A DNA stretch of 50,403 nucleotides from Methanocellales archaeon (GTDB taxonomy: Archaea; Halobacteriota; UBA148; JAUWXC01), in assembly GCA_030018435.1 (NCBI GenBank), contig JASEEY010000008.1, forward strand, positions 1 to 50,403, in the 5' to 3' direction. Shown piece by piece: positions 50,162-50,403 of the stretch (its first letter is position 1; each line of letters begins with the position of its first letter). The notes beneath the pieces are model-generated. The model was not told the DNA's origin, ran no database searches, and saw only the letters and a program-made list of their open reading frames with translations. Position numbers and translations under genes: made by a program.

Positions 50162-50403
50162 ATGCATGACGGTGGCGTAAAAAAGGCTTGGGGGTGTATC
50201 CTCGTAGTTGGTATTATAGTGGTAGCGCTCGTCATCTCGATGGGAATTGCTACAGCGCAGCCATATGGAGATCCACAGATCATCGTATCGACGAACAGAT
50301 ATACCCTGCTTGACTTGGATTATGGAGGTACTCAATCTACCCCTCCACCAGACTTTCCTGCTGATGAATCCCAAACGATACGAATATATGCGCTTAAACT
50401 TGA
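50162..50403 (+). CDS. Exported or membrane-anchored protein, 3' partial
   Basis: The frame is open to the window edge, giving at least 80 residues. A positively charged start MHDGGVKKAWG precedes a hydrophobic signal sequence or membrane anchor (CILVVGIIVVALVISMGIATA) with a plausible cleavage site after ATAQ. The mature part (PYGDPQIIVSTNRYTLLDLDYGG) contains a threonine/proline-rich stretch. GGAG lies six bases before ATG 50162. No family can be named from this fragment; the antisense ORFs here look like shadows. Confidence 0.65.
   Translation, partial: MHDGGVKKAWGCILVVGIIVVALVISMGIATAQPYGDPQIIVSTNRYTLLDLDYGGTQSTPPPDFPADESQTIRIYALKL

Noticed and set aside
50089-50374. Antisense open frames at the 3' end of the window
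   Set aside because: They oppose the signal-peptide gene at 50162 and have no recognisable domain or start site.

Overview
The window is archaeal and almost certainly comes from a methanogen-related euryarchaeon (methanogen, ANME-like or alkane-oxidising lineage). Archaeal hallmarks are a thermosome, proteasome beta subunit, glycerol-1-phosphate dehydrogenase, TFE, the FttA/aCPSF1 termination nuclease, aTrm56, a diadenylate cyclase and tRNA genes with bulge-helix-bulge introns. Methanogen-type cofactor genes are CofD (F420), DmrX/AfpA (dihydromethanopterin), a dihydropteroate-synthase-related protein and an AksA/D/E/F set (2-oxosuberate for coenzyme B). The species cannot be named from the sequence alone. 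Coding density is very high, start codons include GTG and TTG, and box A (TATA) promoters are often close enough to the start codon to suggest leaderless mRNAs.

Layout. 1-5.2 kb: thermosome (5' cut by the window edge), Nth, FttA, PsmB and a second HhH-GPD glycosylase. 5.3-7.5 kb: a tightly coupled five-gene operon (unknown, membrane winged helix, Mut7-C nuclease, macro domain, B3/4 editing-like domain). 7.5-13 kb: DUF488, ProS, SpoIIM, DUF63, EgsA, UPF0179 and FKBP. 13-14.4 kb: a scar where two divergent genes have both lost their 5' halves (surface-protein domain and CYTH domain). 15.3-19.9 kb: an operon HD protein-UbiX-UbiD-AcnX large-AcnX small, the archaeal anhydromevalonate-phosphate branch of the mevalonate pathway. 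19.9-25.9 kb: two radical SAM genes, a HTH-MNT/HEPN module, the remnant of a radical SAM paralogue, CofD, DUF763, a phosphoesterase and an AsnC-type domain.

26-32.2 kb: a CitG-like protein coupled to DUF447, a small toxin-antitoxin cluster, DmrX, a PHP protein, the DHPS-related protein and a radical SAM/SPASM-like protein. 32.3-32.6 kb: tRNA-Tyr (67-nt intron) and tRNA-Asp (15-nt intron). 33-39.7 kb: UPF0282, CdrS-like RHH plus FtsZ, a CTU1/NcsA-type tRNA thiolation protein, DUF460, archaeal SAM synthetase and diadenylate cyclase. 39.7-44.4 kb: AksD-AksE-AksF converging on AksA plus an unknown protein. 44.4-48.1 kb: aTrm56, an ATP-grasp ligase, TFE, a YgiT/AbrB-like protein with an upstream 52-residue ORF, an HD protein and an ACT-domain regulator. 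48.2-50.4 kb: an accessory end with an AbrB antitoxin, a PIN toxin gene broken by an in-frame double-hairpin insertion, a second MNT/HEPN pair with a frameshift, three evenly spaced palindromes and the start of an exported protein.

The most unusual signals are the 48-bp double hairpin inside the PIN gene, the MNT/HEPN module sitting between a radical SAM gene and the remnant of its paralogue, an exact 27-bp inverted repeat 23 kb apart, three 14-bp palindromes at an exact 39-bp period, the divergent truncation scar near 14.19 kb, and the coupled nuclease/macro/editing operon. All functional calls rest on motifs and family recognition by eye; no database search was run.
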